Origin: an uncultured Bacteroidales bacterium
GTDB taxonomy: Bacteria > Bacteroidota > Bacteroidia > Bacteroidales > UBA932
Assembly (NCBI GenBank): GCA_944326305.1
Contig: CALVDL010000013.1
Coordinates: 1 to 64,000 of the forward strand
Length of the DNA: 64,000 nucleotides
Direction of reading: 5' to 3'
Part shown: positions 36,355 through 45,662 of the stretch, piece after piece
Layout: each line of letters begins with the position of its first letter
Position numbering within the stretch: the first letter of the stretch is position 1
Notes under the pieces: model-generated
Database searches by the model: none
Seen by the model: only the letters and a program-made list of their open reading frames with translations
What the model was told of the DNA's origin: nothing
Program-made: the position numbers and the translations under genes

Positions 36355-38435
36355 ATATAAGAAACAGGACAATACTGGTATTGGCACTCCTGGCTGTATC
36401 AGCCACAGTGTCAGCACAGTCGAAACTCAAGATGCCGGCAAAAGGGGAACCGGAATGCGCCGGATGGGTGTCATCGTCATTCGCCAAAGGCAAAACACCT
36501 CCGTTCTCATTCGTATATGACGGGAAAAGTTCCGACAGCTTCATCTCGAAATGGGGTTATGAGAAAAGAGAGCTCCCTTCCGGAGAGGACAATGTGAACC
36601 TTACGGCATACATCTACACAGATCCTGCGACCGGCCTTTCGGTTGAGTGCAAGGTAAAGACATTCACTGACTTCAATGCAATGGAATGGGTACTCAACTT
36701 CAAGAACGGCTCCGACCGGAACACCCCGGAAATAAAGAATGTGAAGGTCATTGACATCACTTCCGTATCAGCAGAGGACGGCCCGTACCAGCTCTATTAT
36801 GCCGACGGCAGCCATGTGTCCAAAGCTGACTTCCATGCCAGGACGAAGGACTTCGCCATCGGGGACTCCCTTACGATGTTCCCCAACGGAGGACGTTCTT
36901 CCTCCCATGCCTTCCCTTTCTTCAATGTCAAGTCCCCTTCAGGCGGGATGGTTGTCGCTATAGGCTGGACCGGCAACTGGAAGGCGGAAATCACCCGTCC
37001 TGGTGAGAAGGAGATGAATGTGGCCACCGGAATGAAAGACCTCGCAACCTACCTCTACCCGGGGGAATCGATAAGGACCCCTTCCACGGCCATGCTACTG
37101 TGGCAGGGTGATGACCGGATGATCGGGCAGAACAGGTTCCGCAGGTTCATGCTGGCCCATCACCATCCTAAGATGGACGGAAAGCCGGCGGTATACCCGA
37201 TATGCTCGAGCTTCAACTACGGTGACCCTGCCCCTTGCAATGAATATACTTGCCTGACGGCCGACTATGCCGTGGCGCTGGTGAAAAGGTACGAACAGTT
37301 CGGGCTGATCCCGGAAGTCTTCTGGCTCGATGCCGGATGGTACAAGAAGGCATCTGACTGGAAGAACCAGTACAACTGGGCCAATACGGTCGGGAACTGG
37401 CAGGTGGATTCTGTCCGTTTCCCGAACGGCCTGGGAGAAATAGCGGATGCCGTCCACAGGGCCGGAAGCAAATTCATGGTGTGGTTCGAGCCTGAAAGGG
37501 TCATGAGGGACTCAGACTGGGCCATGGAACATCCGGAGTTCATGCTGGAGGCAAGCGGCAATACTCCACAGCCGACATGGGTAAAGAGAGGTACTGTAGA
37601 TTCGTTCATCCTCGACCTCGGCAATCCAGAAGCGCTCGACTGGCTCTGCCAGCAGATAGCCAGGCTTATAAGGGAGAACAGGATAGACTACTACAGGCAG
37701 GACTACAACCTCGACCCTGAAGGGTTCTGGATGGCCAATGACGACCCCGGAAGGCGAGGCATATGCGAAATCCGCTACATAGAGGGCCTGTACAAATTCT
37801 GGGACTTCCTGAGGGAAGAATTCCCCGGACTGCTGATAGACAACTGCGCCGGCGGCGGAAGGCGCCTTGACCTGGAATCATCCTCCCGCTCTGCCGCCCT
37901 GTGGAGAACGGACTACAATTACGGTGAGCCGGTCGGCTACCAGTGCCACACCTACGGGCTGAGCATGTGGCTTCCGGTGCATGGCACGGGTGTCCATAAA
38001 TCGGACCCTTTCACTTTCCGTTCAAGCCTGTCCGCGACAGTGAACTACAACTGGAAAATCACCAACAAGGATTCATCAATTCCTGAGATGCAGCGCAGGA
38101 TGGCCGAATTTGCCTCAGTAAGGCCTTATTTCTATGAAGACTACTGGCCTCTGACCGGCTACGGGGACATGACAGGGGATGACATCTGGCTCGCATACCA
38201 GCTCAACAGGCCGTCTGATTCGACCGGCTGGATAGTCGCGTTCCGCCGTGAGAACTGCCCTGACAAGTTCCGTCCCGTCTCCCTGAAAGACCTTGACCCG
38301 GATGCAGTCTATGTCCTTGAGAACCAGGATGACTGGACGAGGGCCGAAGTTCCAGGCAGAGTCCTCATGGACGCCTACAACCTCGCCATAGAGAACCCGC
38401 GCGGGTCTCTGCTGATCAAGTATTGGAAAAAATAA
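36351..38435 (+). CDS. GH36-like alpha-galactosidase, copy 2
   Basis: Secreted enzyme of 694 residues (signal peptide ending ATVSAQS), a tandem paralog of the previous gene with colinear blocks: EVFWLDAGWY, FMVWFEPERV, IDYYRQDYN, LIDNCAGGGRR, LWRTDYNYGEPVGYQCHTYG. The pair is clearly a duplication, diverged enough to differ around the acid/base (SDYYHYDD versus TDYNYGEP), which may reflect different galactose linkages. Translation is coupled to copy 1 by ATGA. Confidence 0.88.
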   Translation: MNIRNRTILVLALLAVSATVSAQSKLKMPAKGEPECAGWVSSSFAKGKTPPFSFVYDGKSSDSFISKWGYEKRELPSGEDNVNLTAYIYTDPATGLSVECKVKTFTDFNAMEWVLNFKNGSDRNTPEIKNVKVIDITSVSAEDGPYQLYYADGSHVSKADFHARTKDFAIGDSLTMFPNGGRSSSHAFPFFNVKSPSGGMVVAIGWTGNWKAEITRPGEKEMNVATGMKDLATYLYPGESIRTPSTAMLLWQGDDRMIGQNRFRRFMLAHHHPKMDGKPAVYPICSSFNYGDPAPCNEYTCLTADYAVALVKRYEQFGLIPEVFWLDAGWYKKASDWKNQYNWANTVGNWQVDSVRFPNGLGEIADAVHRAGSKFMVWFEPERVMRDSDWAMEHPEFMLEASGNTPQPTWVKRGTVDSFILDLGNPEALDWLCQQIARLIRENRIDYYRQDYNLDPEGFWMANDDPGRRGICEIRYIEGLYKFWDFLREEFPGLLIDNCAGGGRRLDLESSSRSAALWRTDYNYGEPVGYQCHTYGLSMWLPVHGTGVHKSDPFTFRSSLSATVNYNWKITNKDSSIPEMQRRMAEFASVRPYFYEDYWPLTGYGDMTGDDIWLAYQLNRPSDSTGWIVAFRRENCPDKFRPVSLKDLDPDAVYVLENQDDWTRAEVPGRVLMDAYNLAIENPRGSLLIKYWKK

Positions 38436-38443
38436 GTCTTGTC

Positions 38444-39550
38444 ATGAAATCAAGATTTCAGATGTTGATATGCGCCTGTTTTATGGCAGGCGCTATTTCT
38501 TCTGGAAAAGAATTGAAAGCAGCTGAATTCACTTTCTTCCAGCTCAACCTGTGGGAAGGGATGTCAAATGTCGACAACGGCAGGCAGGCCTTATATGACC
38601 AGCTTGTAGCCCTTATGCCAGATGCCGCCTCCTTCTGCGAATTCAGACATATCGGAGAAGCAGAGGAAGTACTCGACGGTGCCATAGAATACATCAGGGA
38701 AAAGACCGGGGTTACATATTTCCGTACATGCATGTCCGGGAGCGGGACAAGAGGACTCCTGACCAGGCATCCCGTAATAGAAGGCCCAGAAAGTGTGCCA
38801 TCTTCAGGACACGGGGCCACCAATTCATGGTTCTACAGGACAGTAGTGGACTTCTACGGACAGGAAATCGCCTTGTACGCCTCCCACGCAGTGCATTACT
38901 ACTATGCATGCTACCTTCCGCGGGGCTATGGAGACGGATCCACACCTTACGGATGGGACAAGCTGGAGGACGGGCCGATCACTGATGTCGACTACATCAT
39001 AGAAAGGGAGACACAGTCCCTAAGGCATGAAATAGCCAACGATCTGGCAGATGATGCTCAGCAGCAGAAACAGAAAGGCCGTATGGTGATATTCGGAGGC
39101 GACCTCAACCAGCCGTCCCATCTGGACTGGACAGCAGAAACGGCTGATATGTACGAGCACCGTGGCTGTATCGTCCCGTGGACCATTTCCGTAATTTGCT
39201 ATGACAGAGGACTGAAAGACGCCTTCCGCACGGTCTATCCGGACCCGGTAACCCACCCGGGAGTCACCTGGCCTGTATACAACAAAGATGCAAAAGTCGC
39301 TACCCAATGGCTGACCGATGCAGATGAGCGCGACAGGATCGACTATGTCTACTATCTCGCAGAAGACAGAATCATTCCGGTCAAGGCGCAGCTTGTCGGC
39401 CCGGATTCAATGGTGTCCCACAGCGAACGTGTCCCTGACGGGTTTATCGATGCTGCCGCGGAAATCATCCTTCCGGCAGGAGTATGGCCGAGCGACCACA
39501 GGGGCCTTCTCGTCACGTTCTCAATAGACTTCCCAAGCGGGCAGAACTGA
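38444..39550 (+). CDS. Secreted endonuclease/exonuclease/phosphatase-fold protein
   Basis: Secreted protein of 368 residues (signal peptide from ATG 38444, 8 nt after the GH36 stop). The metal-dependent phosphodiesterase fold is visible: FFQLNLWEG, metal Glu in SFCEFRHIG, HAVHYYYACYLPRGYG, GGDLNQPSHLDW, ERDRIDYVYY and the closing WPSDHRGLLV with catalytic Asp-His. In a glycan operon it more likely cleaves phosphodiester decorations or phospholipid-like links than DNA. The stop and the next start share one base (TGATG). Confidence 0.82.
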   Translation: MKSRFQMLICACFMAGAISSGKELKAAEFTFFQLNLWEGMSNVDNGRQALYDQLVALMPDAASFCEFRHIGEAEEVLDGAIEYIREKTGVTYFRTCMSGSGTRGLLTRHPVIEGPESVPSSGHGATNSWFYRTVVDFYGQEIALYASHAVHYYYACYLPRGYGDGSTPYGWDKLEDGPITDVDYIIERETQSLRHEIANDLADDAQQQKQKGRMVIFGGDLNQPSHLDWTAETADMYEHRGCIVPWTISVICYDRGLKDAFRTVYPDPVTHPGVTWPVYNKDAKVATQWLTDADERDRIDYVYYLAEDRIIPVKAQLVGPDSMVSHSERVPDGFIDAAAEIILPAGVWPSDHRGLLVTFSIDFPSGQN

Positions 39551-41442
39551 TGGAAAAAAATTTCTCAATAAGCTGTTTCCTGTTAACGGCATCCGCCATT
39601 ATCATGGCGGCCACAATACCGGCATCTTGTGACTCTTCTGGACCGGAATCCGTCCCGAAGCCACCGGAGCAGCCGGAAAATATGACGACATACGGTTACG
39701 GCAACCTAGTCGCCGTAAGGCCGGACGGCAAGGAAATAGGATTCGACGGATATCCTGCCCCGAAAGACAGGAAAGTCGGCATATTCTATTTCGTATGGAT
39801 CGGGGCACATGGCTATGACACCGGTACATACAATGGCGGGGATATACTCCCTCCTTCAGCTTCCGATGTCAACTCTCCATATGACATCAGCATACTGGAG
39901 CGGGGGTATACTGACCCGCAGGACGTCCCTTACGGGCCTTACAACACTATGCACCACTGGGGAGAACCGTATCTTGGATACTATGTCAGCAATGACAGCT
40001 GGGTAATACGGCGCCATGCACAGATGCTGACAGCGGCCGGAGTAGATGCAATATTCATCGACCTTACCAACGGCCTGTCCTACCTGCCTGTTCTGACAAA
40101 GATATGCGACATATATACGTCAATGATACGTGAACTGAATACGCCGCCGAAAATATCTTTCGTCCTGAACACCGCACCAGAAGCAGTCATGCCGGACCTG
40201 AAGACCCTTTATGACAATTCCGATTATGACAGGCTGTGGTTCACCCTGGACGGAAAACCGCTCATCATCGCTCCTCCAGGAGACTACGGTTTCGGAGCGG
40301 CATCCATGTTCACATTCAGGCAGACATGGTTCGACTCGCAGTACGGGCACGGCGGCCAATGGTGGGGAGACGGAACGGATAAATGGACCTGGGGCGAATT
40401 CTATCCGCAGCGCAATGTAAAAGAAGAAATGATCGTCATGGCAGGAAGCCACGCCCACCTCAATGTCGGCAGGAGCTATTCAGGAAACTCCCCTGAAGGA
40501 TACGGAGGATTCCAGCCCCAGAATACGACTGCGGAACAGAGGGCTGCCGGAACATATTTCAGCCAGCAGTTCGAACGTGCAATCCAATGCGATCCGGACT
40601 TCATTTTCATCACTGGCTGGAATGAATGGACGGCACAGCGGCAGATAATAGGTGACGGAATGAGTCCTGCAACCCCCTCTTTTATCGGAAGGCCTATAGG
40701 GGAAGGCGACACATACTTCGTAGACTGCTACAACCATGAATACAGCAGGGATATCGAGCCTTGCGCCGATGATTTCAAAGATACATATTACTATTATATG
40801 GTGGATTTCATCAGGCAGTACAAAGGCATAGAACCTGTAAGCCCGGTAGGTACACCTTTCGACATCAGCATTGACAGCAATTTCGACGACTGGGTCCCGG
40901 TCGACACCAGGTATGGGGATTTCAGCGGTGACACACAGGTCAGAAACCATTTCGGATACGGATACAAGAACCTCAAGATGACCAATACGACAGGCAGGAA
41001 CGACATCACTTTCAGCAAGGTGGCGACCAATCTGGAAAACCTGTATTTTTATGTGGAGGCCGCCGAAGCCCTGACTCCAAGTACCGACCGGGACTGGATG
41101 AAACTCTTCATCAGCATAAAAGGAAGCGAAAGTCCGGACTGGGAAGGGTTCCAATGGAAAGTGGAAAATTATAACCCGGATTCAGGAAAAGCCTCGCTCT
41201 CCAGATGTGAGGGCGGATGGGAATGGACTGCTTCAGAGGATGTGGCGTTTGCAGTATCGGAAAACCGTATGGAAATTGCAATCCCATTAGCGGCACTCGG
41301 GATAAAGGATGCCAGGAATATCACTGTTGATTTCAAATGGATAGACAACAGCGTGCCAGATGGTGACATATGCGAATGTATGAGCGATGGAGACTCCGCT
41401 CCTGACAGTCGCTTCAGATACAGATACATTTTCAAATACTGA
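39550..41442 (+). CDS. Putative glycoside hydrolase lipoprotein, DUF5010/GH71-GH99-like
   Basis: Lipoprotein of about 630 residues (lipobox PASC, Cys27). The barrel-like part has VGIFYFVWIGAHGYDTGTYN, HHWGEPYLGYYVSND, RRHAQMLTAAGVDAIFIDLTNG and FITGWNEWTAQR, resembling GH71/GH99-type and WbsX-like proteins and, from memory, DUF5010. The C-terminus (ISIDSNFDDWVPVDTRYGDF onward) looks like a CBM9/DOMON-type binding domain. ATG 39550 fits the lipoprotein signal; the in-frame ATG 39484 lies in the previous gene. Activity not proven. Confidence 0.65.
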   Translation: MEKNFSISCFLLTASAIIMAATIPASCDSSGPESVPKPPEQPENMTTYGYGNLVAVRPDGKEIGFDGYPAPKDRKVGIFYFVWIGAHGYDTGTYNGGDILPPSASDVNSPYDISILERGYTDPQDVPYGPYNTMHHWGEPYLGYYVSNDSWVIRRHAQMLTAAGVDAIFIDLTNGLSYLPVLTKICDIYTSMIRELNTPPKISFVLNTAPEAVMPDLKTLYDNSDYDRLWFTLDGKPLIIAPPGDYGFGAASMFTFRQTWFDSQYGHGGQWWGDGTDKWTWGEFYPQRNVKEEMIVMAGSHAHLNVGRSYSGNSPEGYGGFQPQNTTAEQRAAGTYFSQQFERAIQCDPDFIFITGWNEWTAQRQIIGDGMSPATPSFIGRPIGEGDTYFVDCYNHEYSRDIEPCADDFKDTYYYYMVDFIRQYKGIEPVSPVGTPFDISIDSNFDDWVPVDTRYGDFSGDTQVRNHFGYGYKNLKMTNTTGRNDITFSKVATNLENLYFYVEAAEALTPSTDRDWMKLFISIKGSESPDWEGFQWKVENYNPDSGKASLSRCEGGWEWTASEDVAFAVSENRMEIAIPLAALGIKDARNITVDFKWIDNSVPDGDICECMSDGDSAPDSRFRYRYIFKY

Positions 41443-41454
41443 TATTGACAGACT

Positions 41455-42717
41455 ATGAAATTTACGCATTTAATGTTACCGGCATTGTCAATAGCCATTT
41501 CTGTGGGATGCCAGGGGAAAAACCGGGATACAGAACAGTTTATAGACAGGATTCCAGATACGGACAGGTTCCCTGTGGTTGCATGGCACGGCGTACGCGC
41601 CGAACATGCCACGGAAGAACGCTTCAAAGAGGCTGAGAACATGGGTATAACAATCAACTATTCAAGGATGGGAAATGTTGAAACAGCCCTGAAGGCATTG
41701 GATGAAGCGGCAAGGACAAACGTAAAGCTCATAATCGAATGTGACGAACTGTACAACAGTTCCAAACGCAGGGACGCAGTCAGGGCATTAATGAACCACC
41801 CTGCCCTCGAAGGCTACTTCTGTGCGGACGAACCGAGACCTGACAAGTTCGGGGAGATAGCAACAATGATGAATGAAATACGCCTTCTCGACACGGAGCA
41901 TATCTGCTATGCCAACCTTTTCCCGACAGGAGGCCCAGACCACTACGCAGCCCTCGGAGTAAAAGACTACAGGGAATATGTACAGAAATACCTTGACACC
42001 TGCCCTGCAACCTTCCTCTCATTCGACAAATACCCTGTAGTAAATGACGGCACAGGTAACATATACGTACTTGCAGAATGGTACCAGGCACTTGAAATCG
42101 CATCTGACGAGGCCCGCAAACATGGTTTCGACCTGTGGACATTCATGCTGACATGCCCGCATACCAGCTATCCCCAGCCGACAGTAGACCATCTGCGTCT
42201 ACAGGCATACAGCAACCTGGCATATGGTTCACAAGTCCTGCAGTGCTTCACATACTGGACCCCGGAGGTAGCCGATCCTGAACTCTGGAATTACAGAAAT
42301 GCCCCAATAGAGGAAGACGGCACCCGTACAGAAACATATGACATTGTGAAATCTGTACTTGACGAGATACAGACCGTGGCCTGGATATTCGAAGACTGCA
42401 CGGTAGAAGGCGTATGGCATCTTGCCCCGGAAGGTACTGTCCCTACCGAGACTAAAGAATTGACCGAAATGCCAGAGATGGTAGAAGATATTTCTGTCGC
42501 AGACGAGGAGAAGGCCCTCGTATCCATCCTGAAAAACCACGGGTACACTTTCTTGCTTTTCCAGAATACGGATGTCAACAACGCATGCCGCAGCTATATA
42601 AAGATGAAACCTGGAGCCAGGTGCGTAATGAAGGACGGCTCGGTAGTCCCTGCAGAAGACGTAAACCCTATGTCGATACTATCCCCCGGAGATGTACGGA
42701 TCTACATGTGGAAATAG
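41455..42717 (+). CDS. Lipoprotein with TIM-barrel-like sequence, function unknown
   Basis: Lipoprotein of 420 residues (lipobox ISVGC, Cys19). I do not recognise the family. RFPVVAWHGVRAEHATEERFKEAENMGITINYSRMG, LEGYFCADEPRPDKFGEI and FLSFDKYPVV suggest a beta/alpha barrel in which Glu of ADEP could be an acid/base, as in GH42-like enzymes. The context, seventh enzyme-like gene after SusC/D, supports a role in glycan breakdown. Confidence 0.55.
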   Translation: MKFTHLMLPALSIAISVGCQGKNRDTEQFIDRIPDTDRFPVVAWHGVRAEHATEERFKEAENMGITINYSRMGNVETALKALDEAARTNVKLIIECDELYNSSKRRDAVRALMNHPALEGYFCADEPRPDKFGEIATMMNEIRLLDTEHICYANLFPTGGPDHYAALGVKDYREYVQKYLDTCPATFLSFDKYPVVNDGTGNIYVLAEWYQALEIASDEARKHGFDLWTFMLTCPHTSYPQPTVDHLRLQAYSNLAYGSQVLQCFTYWTPEVADPELWNYRNAPIEEDGTRTETYDIVKSVLDEIQTVAWIFEDCTVEGVWHLAPEGTVPTETKELTEMPEMVEDISVADEEKALVSILKNHGYTFLLFQNTDVNNACRSYIKMKPGARCVMKDGSVVPAEDVNPMSILSPGDVRIYMWK

Positions 42718-42790
42718 CCGGAAATATGAAATTTATTATCTATGTAATAGTGTGCTTTACACATAATTAACACTAAAATTTATAATTGTC

Positions 42791-44362
42791 ATGAAAAAAT
42801 CTTCTTTTTTTGCCTGTGCAGCGGCACTGCTGTCTATAGGCCTGTTTATGGGATGTTCATCAGTCCCATCCAAGTATAAGGACCTTCCTTCCGTGCAGTC
42901 CATCCCCCTTTATGAAGAAAGCAAGGCTGTAAAGGCCGAGGTTTCACGGGGGACTGGAGAGCCGATACTCGGGCTCGGGGTGGAATTCGACCCGCACTTC
43001 ATCGCCCAGAATACGACAAGGAATGACGGTGCCACAGCCTCTGACTGGGAGCACTTCATAGTGCCGAGGGTGAAGGCGATGGAGATCCAGCGTTTCCGGG
43101 TGATGCTCCTCCCGCACTGGTGGGAGCCATACAACGACAATGACGACCCGATGGTGGCAGACCCTGAAGGATTCGATTTCAATACACTGGAGATGCAGTC
43201 ACTTTACAAGGTGCTCGACCTGGCCGAAGAGACGGGGGCTGATGTCACACTGGTGCTCTGGGGCTGTCCTACCTCATGCGAACTTGTCAATTCCGATTAC
43301 GGGTATATCGGACGGCATTTCCTGTGCGTGCCTGACGCCAGGAATTGGGTGTCAGAGCCTCAGGACGAAAGGGAATTCGCAGAGTCTTTCTCTGCAGTGG
43401 TGGCCCATCTGATAAATGATAAGGGCTATACCTGCATCCGGGAGATAACCCCTTACAACGAGCCGGACGGCGACATCACTCCGCTGGAGCACTACATCCC
43501 CCTTGTCAAGGAGCTTGACCGGAGGCTGAAGGCTGACGGGCTCAGGGACAAGGTTAAACTCAACCTGTCCGACAATACAGACACCAGGCGGTTCTTCCTT
43601 GAAGGCTGTGCCGAAAACCTGTCGGAAGAAGCCGACCTTTTCAACAGCCATACCTATATTTTCGGATATGAAACCCCTAACAGTACTGTGATAGAATGGG
43701 AAAAAGCCAATATAGCAGCGGCCGCCAAGGCCGGCAAACGCCATTTCGTAGGGGAATTCGGCTCCAACCAGTGCGTAGGGGCGACCAGGCAGAAGGACAT
43801 CGACAAATATGAAAGGGGTGTGCTCATGACAAGACATGTCCTGAACTTTCTGAATGCCGGGGCAGCCGGTGCAAGCTACTGGAGCATACTTGACCAGTAT
43901 TACAACAAGAACGCATCCTATCCGGAAATGCAGCAGCTCGGCCTGTGGTATGCAGTCCGCGGCGCATACAGCCCGGATCCGGAATATTGCAGCAAAATCC
44001 GTGAGGACTATCAGGTCAGACCACAGTATTATTCATATTCGCTCCTGACAAGATTCATCCGTAAAGGTGATGTAGCCTATCCTGTCGATCTCGGCAACGA
44101 GTTTGCCGCAGCAACGGCTCTCCTCGATGAAGACGGGCGCTGGACATACGTCATTGCCAACGGTTCGGACGAGAGGCTCAGCATCAATCTGTCCAACCCG
44201 TTCAAATCGGGGATGGAAACCTGTGCTGTCTACCGTTACGAGCAGGACAGGCTTCCTGAAGGCGACGCCATGATTGCACCTGACATGAAGCTGAAGGCAA
44301 ATGGCGGAGTATTCCGGATATATGTGCCTTCCCAGGCTGTCATTGTCCTGACACAGAAATAA
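42791..44362 (+). CDS. Clan GH-A glycoside hydrolase lipoprotein, copy 2
   Basis: Lipoprotein of 523 residues (lipobox LFMGC, Cys22), paralog of 32712-34253 over its whole length: LGVEFDPHFIAQN, RFRVMLLPHWWEPYNDNDDP, ITPYNEPDGD (acid/base), FVGEFGSNQCVGATRQKDIDKYERGV (nucleophile), SYWSILDQYY. The N-terminal linker and several loops differ. It is the last gene of the long operon and is followed by a strong terminator. Family number not assigned. Confidence 0.72.
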   Translation: MKKSSFFACAAALLSIGLFMGCSSVPSKYKDLPSVQSIPLYEESKAVKAEVSRGTGEPILGLGVEFDPHFIAQNTTRNDGATASDWEHFIVPRVKAMEIQRFRVMLLPHWWEPYNDNDDPMVADPEGFDFNTLEMQSLYKVLDLAEETGADVTLVLWGCPTSCELVNSDYGYIGRHFLCVPDARNWVSEPQDEREFAESFSAVVAHLINDKGYTCIREITPYNEPDGDITPLEHYIPLVKELDRRLKADGLRDKVKLNLSDNTDTRRFFLEGCAENLSEEADLFNSHTYIFGYETPNSTVIEWEKANIAAAAKAGKRHFVGEFGSNQCVGATRQKDIDKYERGVLMTRHVLNFLNAGAAGASYWSILDQYYNKNASYPEMQQLGLWYAVRGAYSPDPEYCSKIREDYQVRPQYYSYSLLTRFIRKGDVAYPVDLGNEFAAATALLDEDGRWTYVIANGSDERLSINLSNPFKSGMETCAVYRYEQDRLPEGDAMIAPDMKLKANGGVFRIYVPSQAVIVLTQK

Positions 44363-44386
44363 TCAGGACATAAATAAATGACCAGC

Positions 44387-44420
44387 GGTCATCGGGAATA
44401 TGCCGGAATTCCCGATGACC
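44387..44420. terminator. Bidirectional terminator between the PUL operon and the MFS gene
   Basis: GGTCATCGGGAAT pairs with ATTCCCGATGACC, a perfect 13-bp stem with an 8-nt loop, followed by GTATTGTTTT on the plus strand. It lies between convergent genes. Confidence 0.88.
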
Positions 44421-44429
44421 GTATTGTTT

Positions 44430-45602
44430 TCAGTTCCTCGTACTGGCTGATGTCTTCATGACAGGCCTCATTATAAGGAGCATATAGAGCCACAATATGC
44501 CGAGTGCCACCAGTGCCGCGCCCTGCGATCCGAATCCGTCGGAAACGGCCCCCAATGCTACAGGGACCACAGCACCGCCGGACACGCCTACTATGAGAAG
44601 GGACGACACTTCATTGGCTCTTTCAGGCTCACGTTTCATAGACAGTGACATAAGTATCGAAAAGAGATTAGCATACCCGAGCCCGAAAAGCACAACAGAT
44701 ACAAAAAGAAGGACTGCATCTGTGGCAAATATCATCCCTGCCAGGCCGGCTATTGCAATGGATACGCTTACGACAAAGAATTTGCCCTCAGGCAGTTTCA
44801 TAAGTAGCAGCCCTCCTGCAAACGCCCCCACAGTACGGGCCAGGAAATACACACTGTTCCCCATTCCGGCCTTCTCAAGGGTGAAGCTGCAGCGCTCCAT
44901 CAGTACTTTCGGGAAAGTTACGTTCATGCCTACATCTACGCCCACCAGCACCAGTATTCCGATGAAGAATGCAAGTATGTACTTGTCTTTCAGGAGGGAG
45001 AATGTGCGTCCGAGGGAGATTTTGTCAGTGAATTTCTTCTCTTCAATCGGGGTAGCCCAAAGCCATATCATCGCGAGGAATGAGATCAGGGCGTAGATAG
45101 GGAAGACCAGACGCCAGTGCATGAAGCTCCCGGCGACGGCAGCCACTATAATCGGCCCGAGAAACGAGCTGATGGCTTTGATGAACTGCCCGAGGGTCAG
45201 GGATCCAGTGAGCCTGTCACCGCTGACGACATTGATTACGAGCGGGTTCAAGGAAACCTGAAGGAGAGTGTTCCCTATTCCCAGAAGCGTGAAAGCCAAA
45301 ATAACTGAAATGAATGAGTATGATACGGCAGGGACCGCCATTGCTATGACCGTGACGGCGAAACTCAACAGCACTGTATTCTTCCTGCCTATTTTGTTCA
45401 TAAGCATGCCTGTCGGGACTGAAAGCAGCAGAAACCACAGGAAACATGAGAGCGAGACAAGGCCTGACACCGTGTCGCTCATTCCGGTGAAATCATTTTT
45501 GATATAGTTTGTGGCCACGCCCACTATATCTACAAAACCCATAATGAAAAATCCGGTCATGACCGGCATGACAGCGAACCTGCCGACTTTTTTTGCATCC
45601 AT
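44430..45602 (-). CDS. MFS sugar transporter (FucP/GlcP-like)
   Basis: Inner-membrane symporter of 390 residues with about 12 membrane segments. The N-terminus (VMPVMTGFFIMGFVDIVGVATNYIKNDF) and LLGIGNTLLQVSLNPLVINV with GQFIKAISSFLGPI recall Bacteroidota sugar:proton symporters of the FHS group. Probably imports a monosaccharide released in the periplasm. The LacI-type operator and promoter precede it, in the 55-bp gap after lacI-type gene. Confidence 0.86.
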   Translation of the reverse strand: MDAKKVGRFAVMPVMTGFFIMGFVDIVGVATNYIKNDFTGMSDTVSGLVSLSCFLWFLLLSVPTGMLMNKIGRKNTVLLSFAVTVIAMAVPAVSYSFISVILAFTLLGIGNTLLQVSLNPLVINVVSGDRLTGSLTLGQFIKAISSFLGPIIVAAVAGSFMHWRLVFPIYALISFLAMIWLWATPIEEKKFTDKISLGRTFSLLKDKYILAFFIGILVLVGVDVGMNVTFPKVLMERCSFTLEKAGMGNSVYFLARTVGAFAGGLLLMKLPEGKFFVVSVSIAIAGLAGMIFATDAVLLFVSVVLFGLGYANLFSILMSLSMKREPERANEVSSLLIVGVSGGAVVPVALGAVSDGFGSQGAALVALGILWLYMLLIMRPVMKTSASTRN

Positions 45603-45616
45603 AAATTACTTCTGTT

Positions 45617-45637
45617 ATTAGCTTTAACGATTAAGTA
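45617..45637 (+). promoter_or_regulatory. LacI-type operator, MFS copy
   Basis: Core CTTTAACGATTAA at 45622-45634, flanked by TTAG and GT. It overlaps the -7 box and the predicted start site of the MFS promoter. Confidence 0.82.
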
Positions 45638-45662
45638 TATAATTAAAAAAATTTTTTTCAAT
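45632..45662 (-). promoter_or_regulatory. Promoter of the MFS gene
   Basis: On the minus strand ATTG (-33, at the end of the regulator's coding sequence), then 19 nt made largely of a seven-A/seven-T tract, then TATACTTA (-7). Confidence 0.6.
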
